Shown here piece by piece: positions 8,435 through 16,964 of a stretch of 64,000 nucleotides of DNA. Every line of letters begins with the position of its first letter. Within the stretch, counting starts at the first letter, position 1. The position numbers and the translations under genes are program-made. The notes beneath the pieces are model-generated. The model was not told the origin of the DNA and did not search any database. It saw nothing but the letters and a program-made list of their open reading frames with translations. The DNA is from JAWXBR01 sp046595995 (GTDB lineage: Bacteria > Bacteroidota > Ignavibacteria > Kapaibacteriales > Kapaibacteriaceae), in contig JBKJNB010000116.1 in NCBI GenBank assembly GCA_046595995.1, positions 1 to 64,000 on the forward strand, in the 5' to 3' direction.

Positions 8435-10741
8435 ATGACTCCTCACCATCCAGTACCACGTTTTATCGCCATTCTCTTCTGCTTCCTGGTGTTCGCAGGC
8501 AGCGCAATTGCGCAGGTACCAGACGTTGAGATATACTGGAACGAGAACGATAGGGCCGACACGGTCATTGACTTTGACGTAACGCTAGAAGGCTTTGCAG
8601 TCACCCGAACGTTCACGGTTGTAAATCGGTCCAACTTTCCTGTTACAATCCCCGCAAAGCTCGAACCCTACTTCATCATTCTCAATACACCCGATGTTGA
8701 GCCGCAGCATCCGCGCAAAGAGGAGTTCGCTGCTGTGGATGGTGAAATTCCATTCGTTGTCCCTGCCGCTTCAACGAAATCATTTCGGCTCGAATTCCTT
8801 GCGTTTAAAGACAACGCTCTCTTCCCGCCAGACATTATAGCAGAAGCGCTTCTCTTCCTTAAAGTTGTGGCATCGAGCAATCAGTCTGGACCTGGCGTGA
8901 GTAAAGTCTTCAGACTCCGCGCCTTAAAGACAACGCGACCATTGGCGTCAACGATCAAAACTCTTGCCTTCGATTCGGTGTACATCAATCCGAACCCAGT
9001 ACCCACGCTCAAATATTCAATCCGCAATGTCACTCCTGCCGAGATTGCCATCGACAGTCAGGTCACGCGTCAGCGTACTTCGCTCATCACAAATCCGCCC
9101 GAACTCAGGGTCGATGTTCATCCAGTAGTGGTGTTCGCCGGACGCGAATCGGTTGAATGGATAGCGAGGTACACGCCTGCAGACACAGGGCTCGACGCCA
9201 TCTCGTTCTCGGTTTACTATAAGGCAACCGACTCAACCTCCGCTGATCCCATTGTCGTCGAGATATCAGGTGTCGGTGTCGAGCAACGGTTACAAATAGT
9301 TAGTGCCGTTGGTGCTCCCGCGACGTTGAAGGACGTACGTGATACGTCGGGCGGCAACATCGTTGTTGATTTCGGCGAGGTGCCTGCGAATGGTACCAGC
9401 TATGTGGCAACGATTATTGTACGCAACACTGGCAATCTTAACCTTGGTTATGATGATGAGATCAACATCGGAGGCGAACGCGATACTGCTGCATTAAAAA
9501 TTCGTACCCCTTGGTCAGGGGGCCGAGGAAGGGGCGCGAGGCGCGGAGATTTTGACACTTTGGTTGTAACCTTTACACCAACATCATCCGGCGAGCATCG
9601 ATCGGCGTATGTGCTTACGACAGACATAAAGCGACGCACCATCAAGGGCATTCCCGATGGTGCGAATACATACACCGTCTACTTGCGTGGATTTGGAGAA
9701 CGGCCACAACTTCAAGCGCCTGCTCTCATCGACTTCGGCACGATTGTGCATCTACCAGGATGTCCCTCAGTTGCAGAACGCCCTTTGCGAATTGCGAACG
9801 TTGGCAATGCGACACTCTTCGTAGACTCAATAACGATTGCTCAGGGCATTGGTACAGTAAACATTGGCGGTACACTAAACTTTGCAATTGGTATTGGTGG
9901 CTCTGTGGAACTACCCGTACGGTATAGCACTGTGGCTGTCGGAGCGGACAGTGGCGTTATTACACTCTGGACAAATGCACTTACGAGCAGAGTTGATGTT
10001 CTTTATCGAGCCATGGTTGTGCCACGAGACTCGATGGCTGTTGCAATACCAACCGATATCAAGGCGCGGCCAGGAACACTCGTTAATATTCCTGTTCTCG
10101 TTGATGCCTCTGCTGTCGGACTCACAAATGTGACATCGTTTACTCTCGCATTCGATCCGTCGTTGTTGAGGTTCTCTGCATTACGTACGCAGGGTACTGC
10201 CAGCGCAGGAGCTACTGTGATTCGTGCACAGGAATCGCCACCGGGTATTCTGAACGTAACCCTCGATAAGACGAGCAACTTTAGTAGCAACGACACCTTG
10301 GTGAACCTGTTGTTCGATACGTTCCTTGGCACACAGATATCGACAGAACTGTCGATTGCGAACGAAACGACTACATTCGGTAACGACGGATGCCCATCGG
10401 TTCTTAATGTCCGTACAACATCAGGGGTGTTTTCACTCGATTCAATTTGCGGACTTAGTTACAAAACGTCAGGTAGCGTGCGGTCAATCCAGGCGGCTGT
10501 GTATCCAAATCCAGCAGTCGATGCAACGTCAATCGCTCTTATTGTCCATGACACCACCCATGTTGTAATAACGCTTCGCGACGCTCTCGGGCGCAGTGTT
10601 CTGCAAGTGTATACAGACGTGATGCAACCCGGCACGTACATCGTCCCGCTTGACCTACGAGGACAGCAAGCAGCGACGTATTACGTCGACGTACGCACCA
10701 CGTTTTCGAGCCGAACAGTTCCATTGGTGGTGAGACCTTGA
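8435..10741 (+). CDS. Large exported protein with cohesin-like domain and T9SS sorting tail
   Basis: 768 residues from ATG 8435, giving a normal signal peptide (RFIAILFCFLVFAGSAIA-Q). A TTG at 8387 has a much better ribosome-binding site (GGAGG, 5-nt spacer) and would add 16 residues, so the start is uncertain. The first ~530 residues are repeated beta-sandwiches of the ASPM/SPD-2/Hydin kind (phrases such as DFGEVPANGTSYVATIIVRN and DFGTIVHLPGC). Next comes a cohesin-like domain (IKARPGTLVNIPVLVDASAV ... FTLAFDPSLLRFSAL). The last ~80 residues are a typical sorting tail: VYPNPAVD, LRDALGRSVLQVY, TYYVDVRT, VVRP. It is predicted to be secreted by type IX secretion and cell-attached. Confidence 0.8.
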   Translation: MTPHHPVPRFIAILFCFLVFAGSAIAQVPDVEIYWNENDRADTVIDFDVTLEGFAVTRTFTVVNRSNFPVTIPAKLEPYFIILNTPDVEPQHPRKEEFAAVDGEIPFVVPAASTKSFRLEFLAFKDNALFPPDIIAEALLFLKVVASSNQSGPGVSKVFRLRALKTTRPLASTIKTLAFDSVYINPNPVPTLKYSIRNVTPAEIAIDSQVTRQRTSLITNPPELRVDVHPVVVFAGRESVEWIARYTPADTGLDAISFSVYYKATDSTSADPIVVEISGVGVEQRLQIVSAVGAPATLKDVRDTSGGNIVVDFGEVPANGTSYVATIIVRNTGNLNLGYDDEINIGGERDTAALKIRTPWSGGRGRGARRGDFDTLVVTFTPTSSGEHRSAYVLTTDIKRRTIKGIPDGANTYTVYLRGFGERPQLQAPALIDFGTIVHLPGCPSVAERPLRIANVGNATLFVDSITIAQGIGTVNIGGTLNFAIGIGGSVELPVRYSTVAVGADSGVITLWTNALTSRVDVLYRAMVVPRDSMAVAIPTDIKARPGTLVNIPVLVDASAVGLTNVTSFTLAFDPSLLRFSALRTQGTASAGATVIRAQESPPGILNVTLDKTSNFSSNDTLVNLLFDTFLGTQISTELSIANETTTFGNDGCPSVLNVRTTSGVFSLDSICGLSYKTSGSVRSIQAAVYPNPAVDATSIALIVHDTTHVVITLRDALGRSVLQVYTDVMQPGTYIVPLDLRGQQAATYYVDVRTTFSSRTVPLVVRP

Positions 10742-11517
10742 TGTTTCGTCCGTGCCTGTTTCTATCACTCTTGATTACATGCGCTGTTGCGGCTTCTGCT
10801 CAAGGTTTCGATTGGCAGTATTCAGCACGCCAGCCGTTCGAAAGCCCTATCCGTTTCTATGGCATCGAACTTTCCAGCGGATATGGTAGACACTTCGCGT
10901 CGCTAGATTACCTGGAAAGGGGTACTGGTTTTACCTGCTGTACCTATGAACGTGGACAAGGTATGCCGTATGGTGTTCTGCTCGCGGGTGACTACTGGTT
11001 AACGCCCGACGTTAGTGTACAGGGTGGTCTGGGCGTAGTCGTTCGCAACGTAACGTTCACAAGCGATCCCCAAAGCTTTCCTCGCGTGAAAGACTCGATT
11101 GTAAGCATTGTAAGCTCGGAGTATGTCTTTCAAGGCTCAATTACGTATGCGACGGTTCAGGCTGCACTTCGTTACCGTCTGTTAGGCACGCACCTCAATG
11201 TCGGTGGGGGTGTGAAATTGATGGTAAAGCTTAGCGAATCGCAAACACAGATCGATCGCGTGATTGGTCCTGACGACTATTTCTTTGGCGGGAATCCGCC
11301 GTCGAAGGAGAAAGTCCTTCCGGCGACCATTCTCGACGATGCTAGCACATTCGTCATCGAGCCGTACGTCTCTGTAGGCTATGACTTGGCCATTCGAAGG
11401 GGGATGTACCTAACGCCGACTGTGACACTTGGCGGACCCGTTACAAGCCTGTCGAAAACCCAATTGTGGCGTGCTCTCGATGTCGGCTTTAGTCTCCGTC
11501 TAATGAATGCATTCTAG
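10741..11517 (+). CDS. Probable outer-membrane beta-barrel protein
   Basis: 258 residues, start at the ATG of a TGATG overlap with the previous stop. Signal peptide: CLFLSLLITCAVAASA-Q. The rest is a pattern of amphipathic strands (ASLDYLERG, TVQAALRYRLLG, LNVGGGVKLMVKL, IEPYVSVGYDLAI, VGFSLRLMNAF) ending in an aromatic residue, as in outer-membrane barrels. A Cys-Cys pair (GFTCCTYERG) lies near residue 62. The gene order repeats the tail-protein-plus-barrel arrangement of 899-3024. Function unknown. Confidence 0.65.
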   Translation: MFRPCLFLSLLITCAVAASAQGFDWQYSARQPFESPIRFYGIELSSGYGRHFASLDYLERGTGFTCCTYERGQGMPYGVLLAGDYWLTPDVSVQGGLGVVVRNVTFTSDPQSFPRVKDSIVSIVSSEYVFQGSITYATVQAALRYRLLGTHLNVGGGVKLMVKLSESQTQIDRVIGPDDYFFGGNPPSKEKVLPATILDDASTFVIEPYVSVGYDLAIRRGMYLTPTVTLGGPVTSLSKTQLWRALDVGFSLRLMNAF

Positions 11518-11656
11518 CTCCATTCCGCCCCTTCCAGCCTCTTCGGGCCCCTTCCAGCCCCTTCCCCGCGCTTTGCCAGTGTACTATATTTGTACGCACG
11601 TCGTCACAGCGACGGCTCATCAACTACGACAACGAAAATCAATTGGAGAATGACGC
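11518..11656. other. 139-bp gap with C/T-rich repeats and the DUF1573 leader
   Basis: The first 50 bases hold short imperfect repeats of CCCCTTCCAG (about 11526-11568). A -7-like octamer follows at 11585-11592, then a ~60-nt leader and a GGAG site before the ATG at 11657. No terminator hairpin is obvious. Confidence 0.6.
11585..11592 (+). promoter_or_regulatory. Bacteroidota-type -7 element (TATATTTG)
   Basis: Matches TAnnTTTG and lies 64 nt before the ATG of the DUF1573 gene, in the only sizeable gap here. The -33 element is not obvious. Confidence 0.45.
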
Positions 11657-12454
11657 ATGTTTCGATTTCTATCCTTTACGGTGTCAGTATTTGTGTTCGC
11701 AGCGGTAATCGCAAGCGCTCAACAGCCGAAACTTGAGGTTGTGGGCGGTGACACGTTTGATTGGGGCAAGGTTAAGCCACCGAAAGAAGGACACCTAGCT
11801 GGGCAGATTAAGATTCGCAATTCGGGTGGTCGCGAAATCAAGCTTATCGAGATACGTCCAGGATGCGGCTGTACAAAAACGGACCCGGACAAGATGGACA
11901 TTCCATCGGGTGACGTAAGCACGATGGGCGTGAAGCTTAACATCAACCCATCTCAGGCTGGGCCGATAACCAAGAGCATTACGGTGCGTTGGGGCGACAA
12001 AGAAGGCATAGCCGCTCGCGACGAATTCCGCAAGAACGGTACACCGATCGCAGCCGGCCTCGACACGGCCGAAAACTTCTCGTATATCCAGCTTAAGGCA
12101 GACATTCAACGTGCGTTGGTTTTAGGACCTAACCAGTACTTTAATTTTGCTGATGCGAAGATCGGCCAAGAGACGACATCATCGCTGTTCCTCACAAATA
12201 ATGATTCCGAACCTGTTACGGTCTCCGATTTCGTAACCGATGGTGGAATTGTCGTGAACATCACCAGCAAGCAGGTAATCAAACCAGGTGAAAAACTGGA
12301 GATTATTGCGCGTGTTGTTCCTCAGGCCAAGGGCCAGATTACTGGTGGATTGAAGTTCGCAACCTCTGCGGCAGAGATGCCTACGATGGACATTCGTGCG
12401 TACGGTAACGTGCCCGAGCCATCATCGCCAGTATTTCCGAAGAGCGCCAAGTAA
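11657..12454 (+). CDS. Exported DUF1573 family protein
   Basis: 265 residues with a GGAG site 7 nt before the ATG and a signal peptide (LSFTVSVFVFAAVIASA-Q). The DUF1573 core is seen as FDWGKVKPPKEGHLAGQIKI and the cysteine motif RPGCGCTKTD near residue 75. Two beta-sandwich halves follow, the second from about residue 155 (NQYFNFADAKIGQETTSSLF). DUF1573 proteins are common exported proteins of Bacteroidota with no agreed function. The stop lies in a 19-bp tandem duplication. Confidence 0.8.
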   Translation: MFRFLSFTVSVFVFAAVIASAQQPKLEVVGGDTFDWGKVKPPKEGHLAGQIKIRNSGGREIKLIEIRPGCGCTKTDPDKMDIPSGDVSTMGVKLNINPSQAGPITKSITVRWGDKEGIAARDEFRKNGTPIAAGLDTAENFSYIQLKADIQRALVLGPNQYFNFADAKIGQETTSSLFLTNNDSEPVTVSDFVTDGGIVVNITSKQVIKPGEKLEIIARVVPQAKGQITGGLKFATSAAEMPTMDIRAYGNVPEPSSPVFPKSAK

Positions 12455-12474
12455 CCCGAAGAGCGCCAAGTAAC
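12437..12474. repeat. 19-bp tandem duplication across the DUF1573 stop codon
   Basis: Two adjacent perfect 19-bp units (12437-12455, 12456-12474) begin CCGAAGAGCGCCAAGTAA. The first contains the C-terminal codons and the TAA stop (12452-12454). A degraded third piece (AAGCGCTCCGAATAG) follows. Confidence 0.9.
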
Positions 12475-12498
12475 CCCAAGCGCTCCGAATAGCCGACG

Positions 12499-13398
12499 TT
12501 AATTAGCCGGTATCGAGATTTCCCAGCGTCCACCACGTTCAGGGGATGGTAGAGTGCGTCCGAGAATCCATGGATTCAGGAGCTTTACATGTCTGTACGT
12601 CGTGCCCTGAGCCGCGGCCCACGACGCTAGATTGGCAACTCCGTTCTTTTCTGTAATCAATCTCGTTGCAACGGGCTGGTAACGCTCTTCTGCTGGTACA
12701 ACGATCCCGAACTTCGGTGCATTCTCCATTAGATACTTCACCATGACGATACGGAGTATATAGCGCGAGGTCTCTTCATTTAGATAGAGATTATAAAAAT
12801 GTTTAGTGTTTTGAAATGCATGATGTTCGCTAAGACTTGTGTGCCCCATGTTGTAGCCTGCAGCAGCACTCGCCCACGACCCGTTACTATCGAAGCCTGA
12901 TCTGAGATACTTCAGCGCTGCCGCTGTGCTCTTCTCTGGATGCCGGCGTTCATCCACAAGCTCAGTTACAATCAAGCCCATGGCTCGTGCAGTTCCAGGT
13001 ATAAATTGCCAAAGACCGACGGCATCCTTCGGTGATTTCGACATATAGAGAGCACTCTCAGCAACGGAGACGTACTTGAGATCATCGGGCATTTTGTTTT
13101 CGCGCAACAAACGCTCGTAGATAGGGAAGTAACGTGCCGAACGCTTTAGGTACAGAATAATCTGTCCGGGTGACTGAACATTGACGTAAAATTCTCGCTC
13201 AAGGCGTTCGCGCACTTCTGGATCGTCTACCGGCACTTTCTCACCGCAGAATGTGAGGTCTTTAGGTGCTTTCCACTCACTAATTGTGAGTGTCTCAACG
13301 CGTTGGCTTGCGTTGCTCTGTGCAGAGTCGTTCCCACATGTAATGGCAACGCCAATGGTTACGACGAGTAGGCAAAGAATTGTCGATCGGTGTATCAT
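12499..13398 (-). CDS. Lytic murein transglycosylase, MltD/SLT type
   Basis: 299 residues. I start at the ATG at 13398, whose ATGA overlaps the stop of the ABC gene; an ATG 24 nt upstream is possible. The hydrophobic N-terminus ends in ITCGND and may be a lipoprotein signal, though the lipobox is weak. The SLT domain (about 75-230) has the catalytic Glu in VSVAESALYMSK, then GLWQFIPGTARAMGL and SAAAGYNMG. It cleaves peptidoglycan glycan strands in the periplasm. The C-terminal ~60 residues are not a standard LysM repeat, although TYRHVKLLNPWI is reminiscent of one. It is last in a four-gene envelope operon. Confidence 0.85.
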   Translation of the reverse strand: MIHRSTILCLLVVTIGVAITCGNDSAQSNASQRVETLTISEWKAPKDLTFCGEKVPVDDPEVRERLEREFYVNVQSPGQIILYLKRSARYFPIYERLLRENKMPDDLKYVSVAESALYMSKSPKDAVGLWQFIPGTARAMGLIVTELVDERRHPEKSTAAALKYLRSGFDSNGSWASAAAGYNMGHTSLSEHHAFQNTKHFYNLYLNEETSRYILRIVMVKYLMENAPKFGIVVPAEERYQPVATRLITEKNGVANLASWAAAQGTTYRHVKLLNPWILGRTLPSPERGGRWEISIPAN

Positions 13399-14018
13399 GG
13401 CAGTGATATTGTTCGTGTGCATAGCGCGTGCTCGCGTGAGTCGTTTGTTGCAAGGAATACTACTCCACCACGATGTCGATGAAGCGCTACCTCATGTTCG
13501 ATAACGCGGCGTCCCGCGTCGTCCATGGTAACCGATGGTTCGTCGAGCAACAGCAACGCAGGATGAAGGTGCACGGCAAGTGCAAGAATAGCACGCTGAC
13601 GTAGACCGCTAGAGAACGACCGAACTGGCTCGTCGCGCCGGTCGTAAAGTCCAACGCGGGTCAGCACTTCTTCATCGTTGTTGCGGTTTATTTCAGCGCC
13701 ACGCATCGACGAATGCATGCTCATAAACTCGAGCGGTGTGAATTCATCGTATACCTGCAGATAGGGCGCTACGAGTCCGGCTTGGAGCGGGTGGTGCCCT
13801 CGGGCAATTTCTTCTCCAGCTACGTGAAGCGAGACACTACCAGTATCAGGGCGTAGGACCCCGGCTATCATGCGAAGGACTGTCGATTTGCCACTGCCGT
13901 TTGAGCCAAGAATACCAAGGACTTCACCGCTTGCCGCAGAAAAAGTAAGATCGGTTATCACCTTGCGCGATGCAAATGTTTTAGACAGTCCATGTGCTTC
14001 GAGGCTGACCAGTGACAT
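13395..14018 (-). CDS. ABC transporter ATP-binding protein, CcmA-like
   Basis: 207 residues, one ATPase domain: Walker A GSNGSGKST, Q-loop region QAGLVAPYLQVYDEFTP, signature FSSGLRQR, Walker B ALLLLDEPS and switch His replaced in the segment VVFLATNDSRE (Asn rather than His). Size and signature resemble the haem-exporter subunit CcmA, but no ccmB or other permease is adjacent, so the partner is unknown. The start is the ATG of a TAATG overlap with the protease gene. The unusual switch residue deserves checking before assuming normal ATPase activity. Confidence 0.75.
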   Translation of the reverse strand: MSLVSLEAHGLSKTFASRKVITDLTFSAASGEVLGILGSNGSGKSTVLRMIAGVLRPDTGSVSLHVAGEEIARGHHPLQAGLVAPYLQVYDEFTPLEFMSMHSSMRGAEINRNNDEEVLTRVGLYDRRDEPVRSFSSGLRQRAILALAVHLHPALLLLDEPSVTMDDAGRRVIEHEVALHRHRGGVVFLATNDSREHALCTRTISLP

Positions 14019-15691
14019 TATCGAACCACAATCTTATGTAGCACAGTTATGCCGGCGCACTCTACATGCAAGAGGTAGATGCCCGTGCGTATTGATGTTG
14101 GGATGTTCCAATCCACAACGATTCGAGTGTCGTCTAGCACAACCGGTTGTGTATCGCGCCGCAGAGCAACCATCATTGGCGACAGCAACGTCACAATGGC
14201 GATGTCGCCCGGCAACGCCGAAGTAACTGGTACAGAGAGAATCGATTGTGTGCCACGTGCGATAGGCAGAGGGTACGGCGACTCTACGCGTTCGGTCTGC
14301 ACACCCTCTATGCGGAAACAAACATCCGCTGGGCTAACGCGCACGCCCCACGACGTGCCATTTAATGGGGTGTCAGTACCGGTAGGAGAGGCAGTAAGTG
14401 TAACAGTACACGACGTAGATCGAGTGACGTCTGAAGCAATCAGCGCTTCTGTATTCGGCCATGTAAGAAGCAGCGTTACGCTTACCGGTAGGTTGGCATC
14501 GGCGATGGAGGGCACGCTGAAACGCATGGCTCGGACATCGTACGGACGTAAGACTTCGCTGAAAATCTCAGAAGGCGCCTTCACTGGTTGATCAACACGG
14601 AGATGGATTTCCGGCAGTGAATCTGCGAACGGCAACACAGTGTTCGAACGTCCCCTCGACCCCGTGCGGTACAGCACTCCTAAGGCATCGCAAAACATCT
14701 GCTCGAGTGGGACGCCCGCCGCGTCGGATGCATTGTCCAGTGCTTGAAACGGACGTTCTCCTAACGCAATGCGCTCCCATGAAGCGCGCAGAATGTTTTT
14801 TCCTTCGTACGATTGAAGCACAGCCCCATACCAGCCCCATGGATAACCATTGCTACCATAAGGAAGGCTAAATGGGTACAGCTCGGGTTTTAACAATAGT
14901 TGAGACATATACGCTGCCCAATCGCGTATTCCGGGCCAAACCGCAATTTCCATCCACGTAGATGTGAGCTCGTAAAACATTTCCTGAACCCGCGACAATC
15001 CGTATGCGCCGACCTGAATCGAGTGATGTAGTTCGTGTGCTGTTGTCACGCGAAGTCCGTCTATGCCCGTAGTCGCGAAGACAGGTTGCCCATGCACGTT
15101 CCGATCGTTCGGGCTGAAGTCGTTGTCCACCTCTAGCCACGTCGTAAACTTCGCCGGCGGTCCAGCCGCAATCTCGTCTTCAAATGACGTTCTCCCGTAC
15201 ATGCCACTGCCCGTCGGACCTTCTTTGCTCATATCGCGCAAGTAGACGTCGAGAGCCCGTGAACCACCCTGCATACTGTCGGACGGCGGTGGTAGGTACC
15301 CTAGCGTGCCTGTTTCGTAGTCCCAAGCCACAACAAGTGCACGGATCGATTCCTCGACGTAATCGGGCACACCCGAGCCATCGAGATCGGCAGCAGGCAC
15401 TGCGTCAACGCCTGACGTCGCATAGTGCACGCGAATGTTGCCAGACGCGGATTCGGCATTAAAGGGAAGATTTGGACGTGGTTGTCCGAGAATAACGATG
15501 TCGCCTGTTGCTGAACGGCGAACATTATCGAGAAAGCCGCAGCGATCGGCGTGTGCTTCGCCAGCAGCGTGTGCTTCGACAGTGAAGAGTGACGATTGTA
15601 AAAGCAGGAAACAAACAACCCCCAGGAAGGGGGCAGGTAGGGGGCTAAACCGCGGCACGGTCAGCGAAACATTTCTTTTATCATGCCCCAC
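14018..15691 (-). CDS. Exported MXAN_6640-type putative zinc metalloprotease
   Basis: 557 residues with an N-terminal signal (PFLGVVCFLLLQSSLFTVEAHA). The middle has DLDGSGVPDYVEESI (a calcium-loop-like segment common in this family) and the zinc site HELHHSIQ (HExxH) near residue 220, followed by a Glu-rich helix EMFYELTSTWMEIAVWP that likely supplies the third ligand. The C-terminal ~200 residues are beta-rich and end GIYLLHVECAGITVLHKIVV, like a type IX sorting tail. It is predicted to act outside the cytoplasm on proteins. Substrate unknown. It overlaps the upstream fibronectin-like gene by 31 nt. Confidence 0.7.
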   Translation of the reverse strand: MGHDKRNVSLTVPRFSPLPAPFLGVVCFLLLQSSLFTVEAHAAGEAHADRCGFLDNVRRSATGDIVILGQPRPNLPFNAESASGNIRVHYATSGVDAVPAADLDGSGVPDYVEESIRALVVAWDYETGTLGYLPPPSDSMQGGSRALDVYLRDMSKEGPTGSGMYGRTSFEDEIAAGPPAKFTTWLEVDNDFSPNDRNVHGQPVFATTGIDGLRVTTAHELHHSIQVGAYGLSRVQEMFYELTSTWMEIAVWPGIRDWAAYMSQLLLKPELYPFSLPYGSNGYPWGWYGAVLQSYEGKNILRASWERIALGERPFQALDNASDAAGVPLEQMFCDALGVLYRTGSRGRSNTVLPFADSLPEIHLRVDQPVKAPSEIFSEVLRPYDVRAMRFSVPSIADANLPVSVTLLLTWPNTEALIASDVTRSTSCTVTLTASPTGTDTPLNGTSWGVRVSPADVCFRIEGVQTERVESPYPLPIARGTQSILSVPVTSALPGDIAIVTLLSPMMVALRRDTQPVVLDDTRIVVDWNIPTSIRTGIYLLHVECAGITVLHKIVVR

Positions 15692-16086
15692 GTCTTCTTG
15701 ATGCCGCTGACGTTGTGGTTAACACCAATGGTGTTCGAATACACAAACGATTTGTCGGTGCGGACGATCTTGAGACGATACGTAAAGTAGTTTCGGGTGA
15801 CGGAGCCATCCGTACCGTCCCGCTTGCCAAACGCTTCGTCGTCAGTGTACGCATATGGCTGATTGCCACCCTTAGCTGTCACGGTTGACACGTGTCTGAA
15901 TACGTTGTCATCACCGGCGCGCTCAAGTTCATAACTCGTTACATCCGATTCCGCAGCCGACTTCCACTCAACGACGATTGCCGTGCCAGTGGATCGGGCC
16001 GTAAAAGACTGGATTGTGACCTGAACTGCCAAAGCGACGAGGCTAGACAGGACGAGAACAGCAATCGATGTAATGACTTTGCGCAT
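15661..16086 (-). CDS. Small exported protein with a fibronectin-III-like domain
   Basis: 141 residues with a signal peptide (VITSIAVLVLSSLVALA). The remainder reads as one FN3-like sandwich: IQSFTARSTGTAIVVEWKSA, then SYELERAGDD and TYRLKIVRTDKSFVYSNTI. This is the phrase pattern used before sorting tails in Bacteroidota exoproteins, but no tail follows here. It is the first gene of the minus operon that runs through the protease, ABC ATPase and transglycosylase. Function unknown, perhaps an adhesive or scaffold protein. Confidence 0.65.
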   Translation of the reverse strand: MRKVITSIAVLVLSSLVALAVQVTIQSFTARSTGTAIVVEWKSAAESDVTSYELERAGDDNVFRHVSTVTAKGGNQPYAYTDDEAFGKRDGTDGSVTRNYFTYRLKIVRTDKSFVYSNTIGVNHNVSGIKKTWGMIKEMFR

Positions 16087-16196
16087 GAACTACTAAGATA
16101 ACGAAGAACAGTGAATCGTCGGGCTGGACCAGTCCACATCACAATTGTTTCAGGCAAGACCTACGTATCCGACCCGACCTACGGATCAGACACGGC

Positions 16197-16439
16197 CTAC
16201 AGACTATCAGGCAAGTCGCGTGCCGAATCAGCAGCTTGAATGCTCAAGGCGCCAGACGGACAGGCCGTAACCACTGCAATCAGAGTTTGAGAGTCAGTGC
16301 CGTCGGGTTTTATCCAGGGATTAACCCTTGGGTTGAACACCTCGGGTAGAGCACGGAAACATCCCGTAGAATGCTGACACAAGTCTGGTTTCCAGACGAT
16401 GGTCACGTCGCCATTGCTGTAGTGTTTCACGATGTCCAT
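16197..16439 (-). CDS. YjdI-like (4Fe-4S) mono-cluster protein
   Basis: 80 residues from ATG 16439, chosen because AAGGAGGA lies 6 nt upstream (16446-16453), the strongest ribosome-binding site in the window. The short cysteine pattern CQHSTGCFRALPEVF ... ACPSGALS matches the divergent 4Fe-4S mono-cluster domain of the YjdI family. The family is small, cytoplasmic and of unclear function, possibly electron transfer or metal/NO response. It is divergent from a Cys-rich exported protein and a TonB receptor. Confidence 0.75.
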   Translation of the reverse strand: MDIVKHYSNGDVTIVWKPDLCQHSTGCFRALPEVFNPRVNPWIKPDGTDSQTLIAVVTACPSGALSIQAADSARDLPDSL

Positions 16440-16445
16440 GGTCAC

Positions 16446-16453
16446 TCCTCCTT
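16446..16453 (-). promoter_or_regulatory. Strong ribosome-binding site (AAGGAGGA)
   Basis: This perfect anti-16S match 6 nt before ATG 16439 fixes the start of the YjdI-like gene and shows that Shine-Dalgarno initiation is used in this genome. Confidence 0.8.
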
Positions 16454-16544
16454 GAACAATCACCGTTGTGGTAATCTACATTCCAATACGTTTCAGTGAA
16501 GTCCGTTAGATTGCCGATAAATCGCCGAAAGCCATAGAAACGCA

Positions 16545-16910
16545 TTGAAATTTATCCACACCATACTGCTAACGGTACTAACGGTCTCCTTTATGGTTTC
16601 CGTGACCGCTACCCCAGTGCTCATCCATGCCTGCAGGGGTATGATCGAAAGTGTGTGCGATGCAGACTGCTGCGGTAATCAGGAACCACCAGAATCCTGT
16701 TGCGACGAAATCGTTTCAATTACGCGGCTAGATTGTGATATGGTAAAGGATGCGAGCGCTTCCGTGCCCGCATCTGGCATGACATTCACTACGATTCTTG
16801 CTGCGCCATACGTCGTCCAGGGTGCTTTCCCTCTGGAGCGAGCTGATGAGTGGACGTTGCGCACCGGACCCGATCCCACCTGTTCGAGGCTTTGCGTATT
16901 TCTGATCTAG
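16545..16910 (+). CDS. Small exported Cys-rich protein upstream of a TonB receptor
   Basis: 121 residues from a TTG at 16545; no ATG fits the signal peptide (FIHTILLTVLTVSFMVSVTA). The mature part has clustered cysteines: HACRG, CDADCCG, PPESCCDEI, later CSRLC. The layout recalls the HYC_CC_PP family, small proteins encoded beside TonB receptors in Bacteroidota, but I cannot confirm membership. Cys pairs suggest metal binding or disulfides in the periplasm. It lies 54 nt before the TonB receptor and is probably cotranscribed with it. Confidence 0.6.
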   Translation: MKFIHTILLTVLTVSFMVSVTATPVLIHACRGMIESVCDADCCGNQEPPESCCDEIVSITRLDCDMVKDASASVPASGMTFTTILAAPYVVQGAFPLERADEWTLRTGPDPTCSRLCVFLI

Positions 16911-16964
16911 AGTGACGATTCGACACCGCTTGTTGAATTGTCTCACTCAATTGGATCTTGAATT

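Noticed and set aside
16087..16196. Short repeats (GACCTACG, TCAGGCAAG) between two minus genes as a terminator or operator
   Set aside because: Copies are imperfect and no stable stem or T-tract is present.
16552..16560. Perfect TTATCCACA DnaA box
   Set aside because: A single copy inside the signal-peptide codons of a small gene; expected by chance.
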